A stretch of DNA of 64,000 nucleotides from an uncultured Algibacter sp. (GTDB lineage: Bacteria > Bacteroidota > Bacteroidia > Flavobacteriales > Flavobacteriaceae). The position numbers were made by a program, and so were the translations under genes. Of this stretch, positions 26,019-33,821 are shown one piece after another; position 1 is the first letter of the stretch; each line of letters opens with the position of its first letter. The notes under the pieces were generated by a model. It had not been told where the DNA came from. It searched no databases and saw nothing but the letters and a program-made list of their open reading frames with translations. The DNA lies in assembly GCF_947490405.1 (NCBI RefSeq), contig NZ_CANLGU010000004.1, positions 310,001-374,000 on the forward strand, in the 5' to 3' direction.

Positions 26019-26312
26019 ATGGAGTTTGGAGAGTACATACGCTCATTGCGTGAAAAACGCAATTTGCTATTAAGGGAAATGGCTGCAAACCTAAATATGG
26101 ATGTTGCTTATTTAAGTAAAATAGAAAGAGGAAATCGTATGGCAAGACGCGAACAAGTAGTTGCATTTGCCAAAACCTTAAAGGAAGACGAAAACGAATT
26201 AATTAAGTTATGGATGTCCGAACAAATAGTACTAATGCTAAAAAATGAAAAAGAGCGTACGGAAATCCTCAAAATAGCTGAAGAAAATTTAAATAGATTA
26301 ACAAAAAAATAA
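26019..26312 (+). CDS. XRE-family HTH regulator heading the Argonaute cluster
   Basis: The protein is 97 aa. Residues 1-60 form a Cro/C1-type helix-turn-helix (MEFGEYIRSLREKRNLLL, then REMAANLNMDVAYLSKIERG). The rest is helical and acidic-basic, perhaps for dimerisation. The ATG at 26019 starts the domain; an upstream TTG would only add eight residues across the operator. It is 5 bp ahead of the beta-flower-like gene and apparently transcribed with the Argonaute and HEPN genes. Such regulators often keep defence or toxic modules silent. Confidence 0.85.
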   Translation: MEFGEYIRSLREKRNLLLREMAANLNMDVAYLSKIERGNRMARREQVVAFAKTLKEDENELIKLWMSEQIVLMLKNEKERTEILKIAEENLNRLTKK

Positions 26313-26317
26313 TAACT

Positions 26318-26641
26318 ATGAAATATTTATATAACTCAAAAGGCGATTGGATTGCGTTTAAAATAGGTGCTTATTTATATAATTCTGATGCTGATTGGAT
26401 AGGTTGGTTTCCTTGGGAAGATGAACACGCTGTCGATACTGAAGGTGAGTATTTAGGGAGCATATTCGATAACGATAGATTTTATAAAGTATCAAATTTT
26501 CCGTATCGCGGATATCCTGGCTATCCGGGTTACCCAGGTTATCCGGGTTATCCAGGTTACCCAGGCTTTGCTGGATATTCTTCAAAACCGAGTGGTACAA
26601 TAGATTACAAGCCAAAAGATTTGATTGATAAAGCGGATTAA
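26318..26641 (+). CDS. Small beta-flower-like protein with YPG repeats
   Basis: In this 107-aa protein, residues 1-57 contain repeated short strand motifs (YLYNSKGDWIAF, LYNSDADWIGWF, VDTEGEYLGSIF) like those of the '4-fold beta flower' proteins, whose function is unknown. Residues 64-84 are six consecutive YPG units ending GFAGY, a flexible aromatic low-complexity tract, followed by a short charged tail. It lies 5 bp after the XRE gene and 30 bp before the Argonaute gene, so it belongs to that operon. Its role could be nucleic-acid or partner binding; this is inference. Confidence 0.65.
   Translation: MKYLYNSKGDWIAFKIGAYLYNSDADWIGWFPWEDEHAVDTEGEYLGSIFDNDRFYKVSNFPYRGYPGYPGYPGYPGYPGYPGFAGYSSKPSGTIDYKPKDLIDKAD
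26507..26570 (+). repeat. 9-bp coding tandem repeat (GGYTAYCCN)
   Basis: About seven degenerate copies of a 9-bp unit (such as GGTTATCCG and GGTTACCCA) encode the GYP/YPG tract of the beta-flower-like protein. The unit varies mainly at third codon positions, so the amino-acid repeat is being maintained rather than being a recent slippage product. Copy number may differ between strains. Confidence 0.75.
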
Positions 26642-26671
26642 TAAGAAGGATTAAATTAAAATTAATACTCT

Positions 26672-28783
26672 ATGCAAGAACACCTCAAAACCAACATACT
26701 TAACTTTAAATGGCCTAATAGTGCGCCTACCATTTATTTAACTTTAGAGGATACTGAAGGTAGTCACCCTATCCATAAATCAAAGTTTTCTAAACAAATT
26801 AAAGAGGCGTTTCCAGAAACAGACTTATCGCATACAGACCAAATATATACTACGTTTACTAACGAAATATCTAATGCACCAAGTATTAAGCTGAAATTAG
26901 TTGATGGTAGAGAATTAAGAATATATAAGCAATACCTAAAGCATCAGTTAAGAAGCTATTTTCAAGCTAAAGATTACGTAGTTGTAAAAAACTTTGTAGG
27001 TGACGTACAGGTTTGGATGCCATCTCTTAAAGGCAATACAGAGCATTATAATTTATATTATAAGTTTTCATTTAAAATACAATTTGCAAAATTAACCGAC
27101 TTACCAGAACTTATTGTATCGTACGATGGCACATCAAAAGTCCTTACAACGTCTGTTAAGGATATTGAGGATTCAGAGTTAATAAAACGTTGCGTATATG
27201 GACAAACTATCTTCAATTATCAAATGAACCTCGACACAGAGGAAAAAGAAGATTATTTCAATGCTATTGAGTTTGATAAAGCATTCCCAATTTTTAGTTT
27301 ACCATTAGCCAGAGCATTAGATATACCTATTGAAGAACCAATTAGACCAGCTAATAAATACCAAAAATATGTAGCACTTATTAATAATTTTGCAACCAAT
27401 TATTTGTTTGCAGAAGATTTTAAAGCCATTTTCCCGTTTAAAAACGATGCATTTATTGATGTGCCACTTAATCGTATCAATCACATTGACCCACAAGTAG
27501 GATTATTAGAATTTGGTAAAGACCAATACGGTAACAAGAAAACCCATTTAGTGCCTAAATTGGCAATGAATAATCTTAATCCTTATAAGAGACCAAACAA
27601 CCAAAACATTAAGTTTTTCTTTGTGTACCATACGTCTCATAAAGAAGCAATTAAAACCTTTTACAATAACCTTAAAACTGGCGTTACTGCGGATAAAAAG
27701 TATTTTAAAGGGATTGAGGCTTATGTAAACATTAAGGCTTCAACGTCTAAAGAACATTTTATTGAGTTTACCAATGAAAGCGACCCAATTCCAGAAATAG
27801 TTGAAAAGTTAGAGAGCTTAACCTTCGACCACGATAATGTACGTTATGCAGCGTTCTATTTAAGTCCTTTCGATAAATTCACACCAAATCCCGAAGACCG
27901 AGACATCTATATACAAATCAAAGAATTGTTTTTAAATGAAGGCATTGTTACGCAGGTTGTGGATTATGAAAAAATGGTGGTCAATATCGAGAATCAATAC
28001 AACTTCCAATTCACATTACAAAATATGGCATTAGCTATTCACGCTAAATTAGGTGGTGCACCTTGGAAACTCGCAGTAACCGATAAAAAAGAATTAGTAA
28101 TTGGTGTTGGTGCTTTTACCAATCAAGGCGAAAACAGACGGTATATAGCAAGTGCCTTTAGTTTTCAAAACAATGGTTTATTTAGAAAGTTCGAATATTT
28201 TGACCAAAGCGAAACAGACCTATTGGCAGGAAGTATATGTAAAGCCATTAGAGATTTTACATCGGTTGCTGAAGCAGATAAAGTAGTCATTCACTTTTAT
28301 AAGGAAATGAGCTACGAGGAACTAAAACCTATTATAAGAGGGATGCATACATTAGGGTTGAAAATTCCTCTTTACATTTTAAATATCAATAAAACAGAAG
28401 CAGAAGATATTATTGCTTACGACCTCAATTGGGGTAAAAAGTTAATGCCTGTAAGTGGCACATACATACGTATTAGCGAAAATCAATTCCTACTGTTTAA
28501 TAATGCACGTTATCCTAATTCACAGCGATATGCAGATACAGATGGTTATCCGTTTCCAATAAAAATTAAGGTAAGCAGTCCAGATGAAGATGCTTTTGAA
28601 GATGCAGACGTGGTTTTAGAGTTATTAACACAGGTATATCAATTTAGCAGATTGTATTGGAAATCACTTCGACAACAAAATGTACCTATTACCATAAAAT
28701 ACCCAGAAATGGTAGCACAAATAGCACCACGATTTAATAATGGTGTTCCAGACGATGCTAAAGATGCCTTATGGTTTTTATAA
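26672..28783 (+). CDS. Prokaryotic Argonaute (long type, apparently catalytically inactive)
   Basis: This 703-aa protein has the length of long pAgos with N, PAZ, MID and PIWI regions. The MID/PIWI part is clear: TQVVDYEKMVVNIENQYNFQFTL, NMALAIHAKLGGAPW, then the PIWI start ELVIGVGAFTNQ, KVVIHFYKEMSYEELKPI, and the typical C-terminus KYPEMVAQIAPRFNNGVPDDAKDALWFL. The first catalytic Asp (usually IGxD) is Gly 480 and the third (usually HRDG) is Tyr 543, so the DEDX tetrad is broken and slicing is not expected. It should bind guide and target nucleic acid and act through a partner, the coupled HEPN gene 9 bp downstream being the obvious candidate. Confidence 0.9.
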   Translation: MQEHLKTNILNFKWPNSAPTIYLTLEDTEGSHPIHKSKFSKQIKEAFPETDLSHTDQIYTTFTNEISNAPSIKLKLVDGRELRIYKQYLKHQLRSYFQAKDYVVVKNFVGDVQVWMPSLKGNTEHYNLYYKFSFKIQFAKLTDLPELIVSYDGTSKVLTTSVKDIEDSELIKRCVYGQTIFNYQMNLDTEEKEDYFNAIEFDKAFPIFSLPLARALDIPIEEPIRPANKYQKYVALINNFATNYLFAEDFKAIFPFKNDAFIDVPLNRINHIDPQVGLLEFGKDQYGNKKTHLVPKLAMNNLNPYKRPNNQNIKFFFVYHTSHKEAIKTFYNNLKTGVTADKKYFKGIEAYVNIKASTSKEHFIEFTNESDPIPEIVEKLESLTFDHDNVRYAAFYLSPFDKFTPNPEDRDIYIQIKELFLNEGIVTQVVDYEKMVVNIENQYNFQFTLQNMALAIHAKLGGAPWKLAVTDKKELVIGVGAFTNQGENRRYIASAFSFQNNGLFRKFEYFDQSETDLLAGSICKAIRDFTSVAEADKVVIHFYKEMSYEELKPIIRGMHTLGLKIPLYILNINKTEAEDIIAYDLNWGKKLMPVSGTYIRISENQFLLFNNARYPNSQRYADTDGYPFPIKIKVSSPDEDAFEDADVVLELLTQVYQFSRLYWKSLRQQNVPITIKYPEMVAQIAPRFNNGVPDDAKDALWFL

Positions 28784-28792
28784 AATAATGAT

Positions 28793-29524
28793 ATGTCAAG
28801 ATTAAGAAGAAAAGAAACACTTGCATCTATAATGGGATTTGGTTTTATCCATTTTGAGTTTCATTTAATTGAAGATTATATGAATCATATGGAAACTCAT
28901 TTCGAAAGGGAATTAAAAAATATTGAGGTTGAATATGATAATTTTCAAAGTTCCAAAGAGATAGATAAATCAGAATATTCAGAAGAATATTTAGACCACA
29001 TACAAGATTCCTTTATTGACAATGTGTTTATGTTTAATGATGTTTACATCAAAAATTACAGAAACGCTCAAGTCATACAGCTGTATTCTTTTTTTGAAGA
29101 TGTTTTAAAACGTGGTTGTGATAGGTTCGCATCCTATAAACAAACAGATTATAGAGTAGATGATTTAAAGGGTAATAATGATATTGATAAAGTAAAAAAG
29201 TTTTTAAAGCAGTCTGCTAAAGTAGATTTTTCTATCCTCAATCCTGAATGGAGTTTTATTGATAATTTTAGACAAGTACGTAATTTAGTTGTGCATCACA
29301 AGGGTATAATTAAAAACAACGATTCTGTCAATAATAGCGATAGAAAGTTCAATAACATTAAGAATTTTAGCAAGGGTCGGTTTACGCTAAATGAATATGC
29401 ATCTTCAAAAAATAGATTTGAAATAGTATTTGATAATCCACAGTTTTTTAAAGAGATAATAAACAACATCGAAAGTTTATTGGATAAAATAGGAAGTGAA
29501 GAAATGCATTTAAACACAGTATAA
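28793..29524 (+). CDS. HEPN-motif protein partnered with the Argonaute
   Basis: This 243-aa protein is mostly helical, with no signal peptide or membrane segment. Residues 55-110 are helical and acidic, and QVIQLYSFFEDVLKRGCDRF is a conserved-looking core helix. R163-N164-LVV-H168 (in FRQVRNLVVHHKG) is an exact RNxxxH motif, the catalytic signature of HEPN ribonucleases in CRISPR, toxin-antitoxin and abortive-infection systems. It starts 9 bp after the Argonaute stop in the same operon. The likely role is an RNase effector triggered by the Argonaute. That is inference, and other HEPN proteins are non-catalytic. Confidence 0.7.
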   Translation: MSRLRRKETLASIMGFGFIHFEFHLIEDYMNHMETHFERELKNIEVEYDNFQSSKEIDKSEYSEEYLDHIQDSFIDNVFMFNDVYIKNYRNAQVIQLYSFFEDVLKRGCDRFASYKQTDYRVDDLKGNNDIDKVKKFLKQSAKVDFSILNPEWSFIDNFRQVRNLVVHHKGIIKNNDSVNNSDRKFNNIKNFSKGRFTLNEYASSKNRFEIVFDNPQFFKEIINNIESLLDKIGSEEMHLNTV

Positions 29525-29585
29525 AAAATTACTTTCTAAAATGGGTAAATGGTAATTTGGTTAATAATAGAATTTCATAAATCTT

Positions 29586-29621
29586 TTGCACAACTATTGC
29601 ATCATTAAATTTTTATCTTTG
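29586..29621 (+). promoter_or_regulatory. Promoter and possible Fur-family operator of the metal-cargo operon
   Basis: TTGCA-CAACTA-TTGCAT (29586-29602) has the same TTGCA-N6-TTGCA geometry as the operators at 49521-49576. It is followed by the -7 box TATCTTTG (29614-29621) just before the GTG start at 29627. The in-element Fur-like regulator at 32183 could act here. Confidence 0.45.
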
Positions 29622-29626
29622 TAATT

Positions 29627-29944
29627 GTGAAATTTGTAACAATCATATTATCCTTAATAATACTATTGCTTTCAGCAAAGCCTTGTTCTGATGGTCAAAA
29701 TAAAGAAGACCAACACCAAGACGAGATAAGTGTTAATCACAACCACCAAGAAGATAGTGACGATTCTTGTCCTATTACGTGTATCTGCAATTGTTGTGGT
29801 TTGTCCATTACTTACGAACCAATCAAGACATTTGATTTAAAACTCAATATTGAAATCTCATCGGAGTTAATTTCTACATATCAACCTATTTATAGGTTTA
29901 ACTTCCTTTCCAATATTTGGCAACCGCCACAAGTAATAAGCTAA
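29627..29944 (+). CDS. Small exported His/Cys-rich protein (DUF6660-like)
   Basis: The 105-aa protein starts with GTG. It has an N-terminal signal peptide (VTIILSLIILLLSAKPC, possibly a lipoprotein), a His/Asp-rich stretch (EDQHQDEISVNHNHQEDSDD) and a Cys cluster (CPITCICNCCG), all plausible metal ligands. It ends with a conserved tail FNFLSNIWQPPQ. This matches small proteins, often labelled DUF6660, placed before TonB receptors in Bacteroidota metal loci. It probably binds metal in the periplasm or at the outer membrane. Confidence 0.65.
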   Translation: MKFVTIILSLIILLLSAKPCSDGQNKEDQHQDEISVNHNHQEDSDDSCPITCICNCCGLSITYEPIKTFDLKLNIEISSELISTYQPIYRFNFLSNIWQPPQVIS

Positions 29945-29993
29945 AACGTTTCGATTTTAAATCAATTATTTAGTTAATTACAATTATAATTCA

Positions 29994-32180
29994 ATGAATA
30001 AATACCTATTGAGTATAAAGCTCATATTAATACTTTGCCTATCGTTACAGGCACAAACATCAGACATACAAATAAAAGTCCTAACAGAAGCTGAAAACGA
30101 GCCTTTATTGGGTGCTACGGTTTACTTTGAAGCATTAGAAAAAGGAGCAGTAACCGATTTTGATGGTATTGCAACTTTTACAGAAATTCCAGATGGTCAG
30201 CATCAAATAATTATTTCTTTTTTAGGCTTTGAAACATTTGAGACAACAATTCAAATTCCAAGTAATACAGAATTAATGTTTAAACTAAAAGAGGGCGGTA
30301 ATCAATTAGATGCTGTAGTATTGCAATCTTCAAGAAGTACAAGAACCGTAAGAAAAATACCGACACGTATAGAGTTTATAGGTGCAGAGGAATTAGGAGA
30401 AAAAGCTATAATGAATCCTACTAATATTTCTATGGTGCTTCGAGAAAGTACAGGAATACAAATGCAACAAACATCATTAAGTAGTGGGAGTACCAATATT
30501 CGTATTCAAGGATTAGATGGTAGGTACACACAACTTTTAAGAGATGGGTTTCCATTATATGGTGGTTTCTCAAGTGGGTTAAGTATTTTACAAATACCAC
30601 CTTTAGACTTACAACAATTTGAAATTATAAAAGGAAGTTCATCAACACTTTATGGTGGAGGTGCTATTGCAGGATTAGTAAATATGGTATCTAAAACACC
30701 AGACTATGAACCTGCATTAGACATAATGCTTACACAAACACAAGCGTTAGGAAGTACAGCCAATGTGTTTTATAGCAAACGAAATGAAAAATTCGGTGTT
30801 TCACTTTACGGTTCTGGTCATTATCAAAAAGCATACGACCCAGAAGATGATGGTTTTAGCAACCTACCAAATACAACATCAATTTCATTTAATCCTAAAT
30901 TGTTTTATTACCCATCAGAGAAAACAACACTTTGGTTTGGATTAAACGGTACGTATGATGATAGAATTGGTGGAGATATGACAAAAATTGAAAGTGGAGA
31001 AAATGGCATACATCAATATACTGAAGAAAACAATTCAAAACGATTAAGCAGTCAATTGGTATATCAAACACAATTAGATTCCGTTAGTTCATTAGAATTT
31101 AAAAATAGTGTCTCTTTTTTCGATAGGAATTTAACCGTTCCGGATTTCAATTTTGATGGTAAGCAAACAAACACGTTTACTGAAATATCTTATAACACAG
31201 CTTCAGATAAAACGGATTGGATAGTTGGAGCTAATCTTTATACCTCAAATTTTGATGAAAACGATAATGCACCATTACAGCGAGACCAAAAAGATGTAAC
31301 CTTTGGTGCATTTGCAAATAATATCTTTGACATATCAGATAATTGGATATTGGAAACTGGATTAAGAGCAGATTATAATACGGATTTCGGTTTCTTTCCA
31401 CTTCCAAGAATTTCATTACTTTATAAAAACAATAGTGGATTTTCAAGTAGAATTGGTGGAGGTTTAGGGTATAAGATTCCTGATATTTTTACAGAAGAAG
31501 CAGAGTATATTAACTTTGAAAATGTGCTTGCAATAGATAAATCTACAGTAGATGCAGAACGTTCTTATGGTGTTAATTTCGATGTGAATTATCAAACACG
31601 ATTATCGGATGAGATTGGTTTTTCCATAAACCAATTATTCTATGTGACTGCTATTAATGATGGACTGCTTTTAAATTCAACAGATAACGGATTTTTTCAA
31701 TTTGAAAATGCTTCAGATAAAATATTCAGCAAAGGTTCAGAAACGAACATCAAATTTACATATAAGGATTTTAGATGGTTTTTAAATTATGCATTTATTG
31801 ATACAAGGCTAAATTATTTAGAAGGCAATCCTCAAAAACCCTTAACAGCAAAACATAATGCAGGTAGTGTTATAATGTACGAATCTAAAAAATGGCGCAT
31901 AGGTTATGAAACTTATTATACAGGGAAACAGTTCTTGTCTAATGGTACAGAAACTACAGACTTTGTAACTATGGGTTTAATGGTGATGCGTAACTTTAAA
32001 TTGGGAAGTGTATTTGTAAATTTCGAAAACTTTACAGATAGAAGACAAAGCAGGTTTTCACCTTTGGTTTTACCACCGCACGAAAATCCTGTTTTCCCAG
32101 AAATATATGCGCCTACAGATGGTTTTATATTTAGTGTAGGACTTATTATTAAACCATTTGGTAACGAAGACGACGATTAA
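29994..32180 (+). CDS. TonB-dependent outer-membrane receptor (metal cargo)
   Basis: The 728-aa protein has a signal peptide (1-21, ending LQAQ), a CarboxypepD_reg-like N-terminal extension (LLGATVYFEALEKGAVTDFDGIATF), a plug domain (RIEFIGAEELGEKAIMNPTNISMVLRESTGIQM ... IEIIKGSSSTLYGGG-type region) and a beta-barrel ending in a C-terminal aromatic strand. It moves a metal complex or other ligand across the outer membrane. It is followed 2 bp later by a Fur-family regulator and lies in a metal operon, so a metal ligand is likely. Confidence 0.88.
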   Translation: MNKYLLSIKLILILCLSLQAQTSDIQIKVLTEAENEPLLGATVYFEALEKGAVTDFDGIATFTEIPDGQHQIIISFLGFETFETTIQIPSNTELMFKLKEGGNQLDAVVLQSSRSTRTVRKIPTRIEFIGAEELGEKAIMNPTNISMVLRESTGIQMQQTSLSSGSTNIRIQGLDGRYTQLLRDGFPLYGGFSSGLSILQIPPLDLQQFEIIKGSSSTLYGGGAIAGLVNMVSKTPDYEPALDIMLTQTQALGSTANVFYSKRNEKFGVSLYGSGHYQKAYDPEDDGFSNLPNTTSISFNPKLFYYPSEKTTLWFGLNGTYDDRIGGDMTKIESGENGIHQYTEENNSKRLSSQLVYQTQLDSVSSLEFKNSVSFFDRNLTVPDFNFDGKQTNTFTEISYNTASDKTDWIVGANLYTSNFDENDNAPLQRDQKDVTFGAFANNIFDISDNWILETGLRADYNTDFGFFPLPRISLLYKNNSGFSSRIGGGLGYKIPDIFTEEAEYINFENVLAIDKSTVDAERSYGVNFDVNYQTRLSDEIGFSINQLFYVTAINDGLLLNSTDNGFFQFENASDKIFSKGSETNIKFTYKDFRWFLNYAFIDTRLNYLEGNPQKPLTAKHNAGSVIMYESKKWRIGYETYYTGKQFLSNGTETTDFVTMGLMVMRNFKLGSVFVNFENFTDRRQSRFSPLVLPPHENPVFPEIYAPTDGFIFSVGLIIKPFGNEDDD

Positions 32181-32182
32181 TT

Positions 32183-32596
32183 ATGGAAACAATAGAACAA
32201 GTATTAGAATCAAAAAACATACGAGTTACTGCAATGCGTATGTTAATTTATAAGTTCCTAGTTGAGAAGGAGGTTGCAGTAACATTGAGTGATATTGAAA
32301 ACGCATTTGAAAAAGCAGATAGAACAACACTTTACAGGACTATTAAAACCTTTGAAGAGAAAGTCATTGTTCATCAAATAGACGATGGTACAGGAATTAC
32401 GAAATATGCGTTATGCGAAGAGGGATGTAATTGTGATATAAAAAACGATTTGCATTTACATTTCCATTGTAATAATTGCAATGAAACCATTTGCCTAACA
32501 GAACATAAAATACCACAAATTAAAGTACCTGATGGCTTTGTTTCGGAAAATGTAAACTTGGTTGTAAAAGGTATATGTGATAAGTGTAGTGGATAA
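32183..32596 (+). CDS. Fur-family metal-dependent repressor (element copy)
   Basis: This 137-aa protein has an N-terminal winged helix (RVTAMRMLIYKFLVEKEVAVTLSDIENAF, DRTTLYRTIKTFEEKVIVHQI) and a metal-binding C-terminus rich in His and Cys (NDLHLHFHCNNCNETICL, then ICDKCSG, giving two CxxC pairs for structural zinc). It is a close relative of the chromosomal copy at 49.1 kb. It probably represses the cargo operon when its metal is sufficient or, if it is a sensor of excess, releases it. Zinc is the most likely effector. Confidence 0.85.
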   Translation: METIEQVLESKNIRVTAMRMLIYKFLVEKEVAVTLSDIENAFEKADRTTLYRTIKTFEEKVIVHQIDDGTGITKYALCEEGCNCDIKNDLHLHFHCNNCNETICLTEHKIPQIKVPDGFVSENVNLVVKGICDKCSG

Positions 32597-32652
32597 CAAA
32601 TGCACTTCCATTGCACTTACTATTAAATTACTTTTATCCAAAATTAGTGGAT

Positions 32653-33015
32653 ATGAAGTTTAATACTAAAATACCTAAACATATCAAACAGGCTTATATC
32701 GAAGAATTAAAACAATACAGTTTCTGTTTAGAAAATAAGCGGTTTGGTAATGCTTGGTTTCATTTAGAACGCAGTCATATAATAGGACAGTCTTATCCTA
32801 TAGAACATACCTATTCACATTGGCTAATGCTAAAGTTTGGATTTAGACAAAAAGATACTAAAGAAGTATTCGGTCAAATTATTAGATTGCTTGTTGGTGG
32901 TTGGAAATCATTTATAAATCACGTTCCTCTTGGTAATACAGGTGGCGCAAACGTACCACCATTAAAACGTATGCCTATTCCAAATGACATTGAAAAAGTA
33001 TTAGATATAGAATGA
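32653..33015 (+). CDS. DUF3703 family protein
   Basis: The protein is 120 aa. The pattern FCLENKRFGNAWFHLERSHIIGQSYPIEHTYSHWLMLKFGFRQKDTKEVFGQIIRLLVGG followed by VPLGNTGGANVPPLKRMPIP fits DUF3703, a family found in metal-resistance loci beside Fur and MerT-like genes. Conserved His residues suggest metal binding. The ATG at 32653 is chosen over an upstream start because it begins the conserved domain. It overlaps the MerTP-like gene by 4 bp (ATGA). Confidence 0.75.
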   Translation: MKFNTKIPKHIKQAYIEELKQYSFCLENKRFGNAWFHLERSHIIGQSYPIEHTYSHWLMLKFGFRQKDTKEVFGQIIRLLVGGWKSFINHVPLGNTGGANVPPLKRMPIPNDIEKVLDIE

Positions 33016-33599
33016 AAAATAAATTAGCGGTTACAAGTATCCTAACAGCAATCACAGCTTCATTGTGTTGCATCACACCAGTTTTGGCATTAATTGCAGG
33101 AACAAGTGGTGTAGCTTCAACTTTTTCTTGGATAGAACCATTTAGACCTTACTTAATAGGGCTAACTATATTAGTTCTTCTCTTTGCTTGGTATCAAAAA
33201 TTAAAACCAGAAAAAGAAATCGACTGTGAATGTGAAACGGATAAAAAACCAAAATTTATTCAGTCAAAAACCTTTTTAGGAGTTGTAACAGTATTCGCAA
33301 TAGTGATGTTGGCATTTCCATACTACTCAAGTATGTTTTATCCAAATTCAGAGAAACAAATTGTTGTCGTTGATAAATCAAATATCAAAACAACAGAGTA
33401 TAAAATAAGTGGAATGACTTGTCCCAGTTGTGAAGCTCACGTAAACCACGAAGTAAATAAACTTAACGGAATTGTGAACTCAAAAACATCATACAAGAAT
33501 GGTAACGCAATCATTGAGTATGACCAAACTAAAACTAATGAATTAGAAATTGAGAAAGCAATTAATTCTACAGGTTATAAAGTAACTGATAAAAATTAA
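33012..33599 (+). CDS. MerT-MerP-type fusion: mercuric-transport-like membrane protein with HMA domain
   Basis: The 195-aa protein's N-terminal MerT-like part has helices at about 8-32 and 45-62, with the paired cysteines of the first helix (ITASLCCITPV). A further helix follows at about 88-108. The C-terminal periplasmic HMA domain has GMTCPSCEAHV (about 137-147). It would capture a divalent metal (Hg2+ or another thiophilic ion) and carry it across the inner membrane. There is no MerA reductase in the window, so mercury detoxification is not established. Confidence 0.85.
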   Translation: MKNKLAVTSILTAITASLCCITPVLALIAGTSGVASTFSWIEPFRPYLIGLTILVLLFAWYQKLKPEKEIDCECETDKKPKFIQSKTFLGVVTVFAIVMLAFPYYSSMFYPNSEKQIVVVDKSNIKTTEYKISGMTCPSCEAHVNHEVNKLNGIVNSKTSYKNGNAIIEYDQTKTNELEIEKAINSTGYKVTDKN

Positions 33600-33604
33600 A
33601 ATTG

Positions 33605-33811
33605 ATGCAAACTATATTAAAATCTGAAATCACTTGCCCAACCTGTGGTCATAAAAAGGAAGAAGATATGCCAACAAATGCCTGTCAATTCTTTTATGAA
33701 TGTGAGAAATGTAAAACAGTTTTAAAACCAAACAAAGGAGATTGTTGTGTGTATTGTTCTTATGGTACAGTTCCTTGTCCACCAATTCAACAAAACAAAA
33801 GTTGTTGTTAA
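33605..33811 (+). CDS. Small Cys-rich GDCCVYCSYG protein
   Basis: The 68-aa protein has a CxxC zinc-ribbon-like N-terminus (ITCPTCGHKKEEDMPTNACQFFYECEKC) followed by the conserved GDCCVYCSYGTVPCPPIQ and a CC end. It holds 12 cysteines and no membrane segment, so it is a cytosolic metal-binding or chaperone-like protein. This small protein recurs between MerTP and P-type ATPase genes in Bacteroidota metal loci. Function unknown. The ATG at 33605 is used; a TTG lies one codon upstream. Confidence 0.7.
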   Translation: MQTILKSEITCPTCGHKKEEDMPTNACQFFYECEKCKTVLKPNKGDCCVYCSYGTVPCPPIQQNKSCC

Positions 33812-33821
33812 AACTAACTTG

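Noticed and set aside
26507-26570. CRISPR-like repeat array
   Set aside because: The 9-bp units are contiguous, lie within a coding frame and have no spacers. They encode a YPG tract.
26672-28783. Short pAgo of the SPARTA type (TIR-APAZ partner)
   Set aside because: At 703 aa the protein has the N-terminal half of long pAgos, and no TIR or APAZ protein is encoded nearby.
33012-33599. Full mercury-resistance operon
   Set aside because: MerT/MerP-like features are present but no merA reductase or MerR regulator is visible, so only a thiophilic-metal transporter can be claimed.
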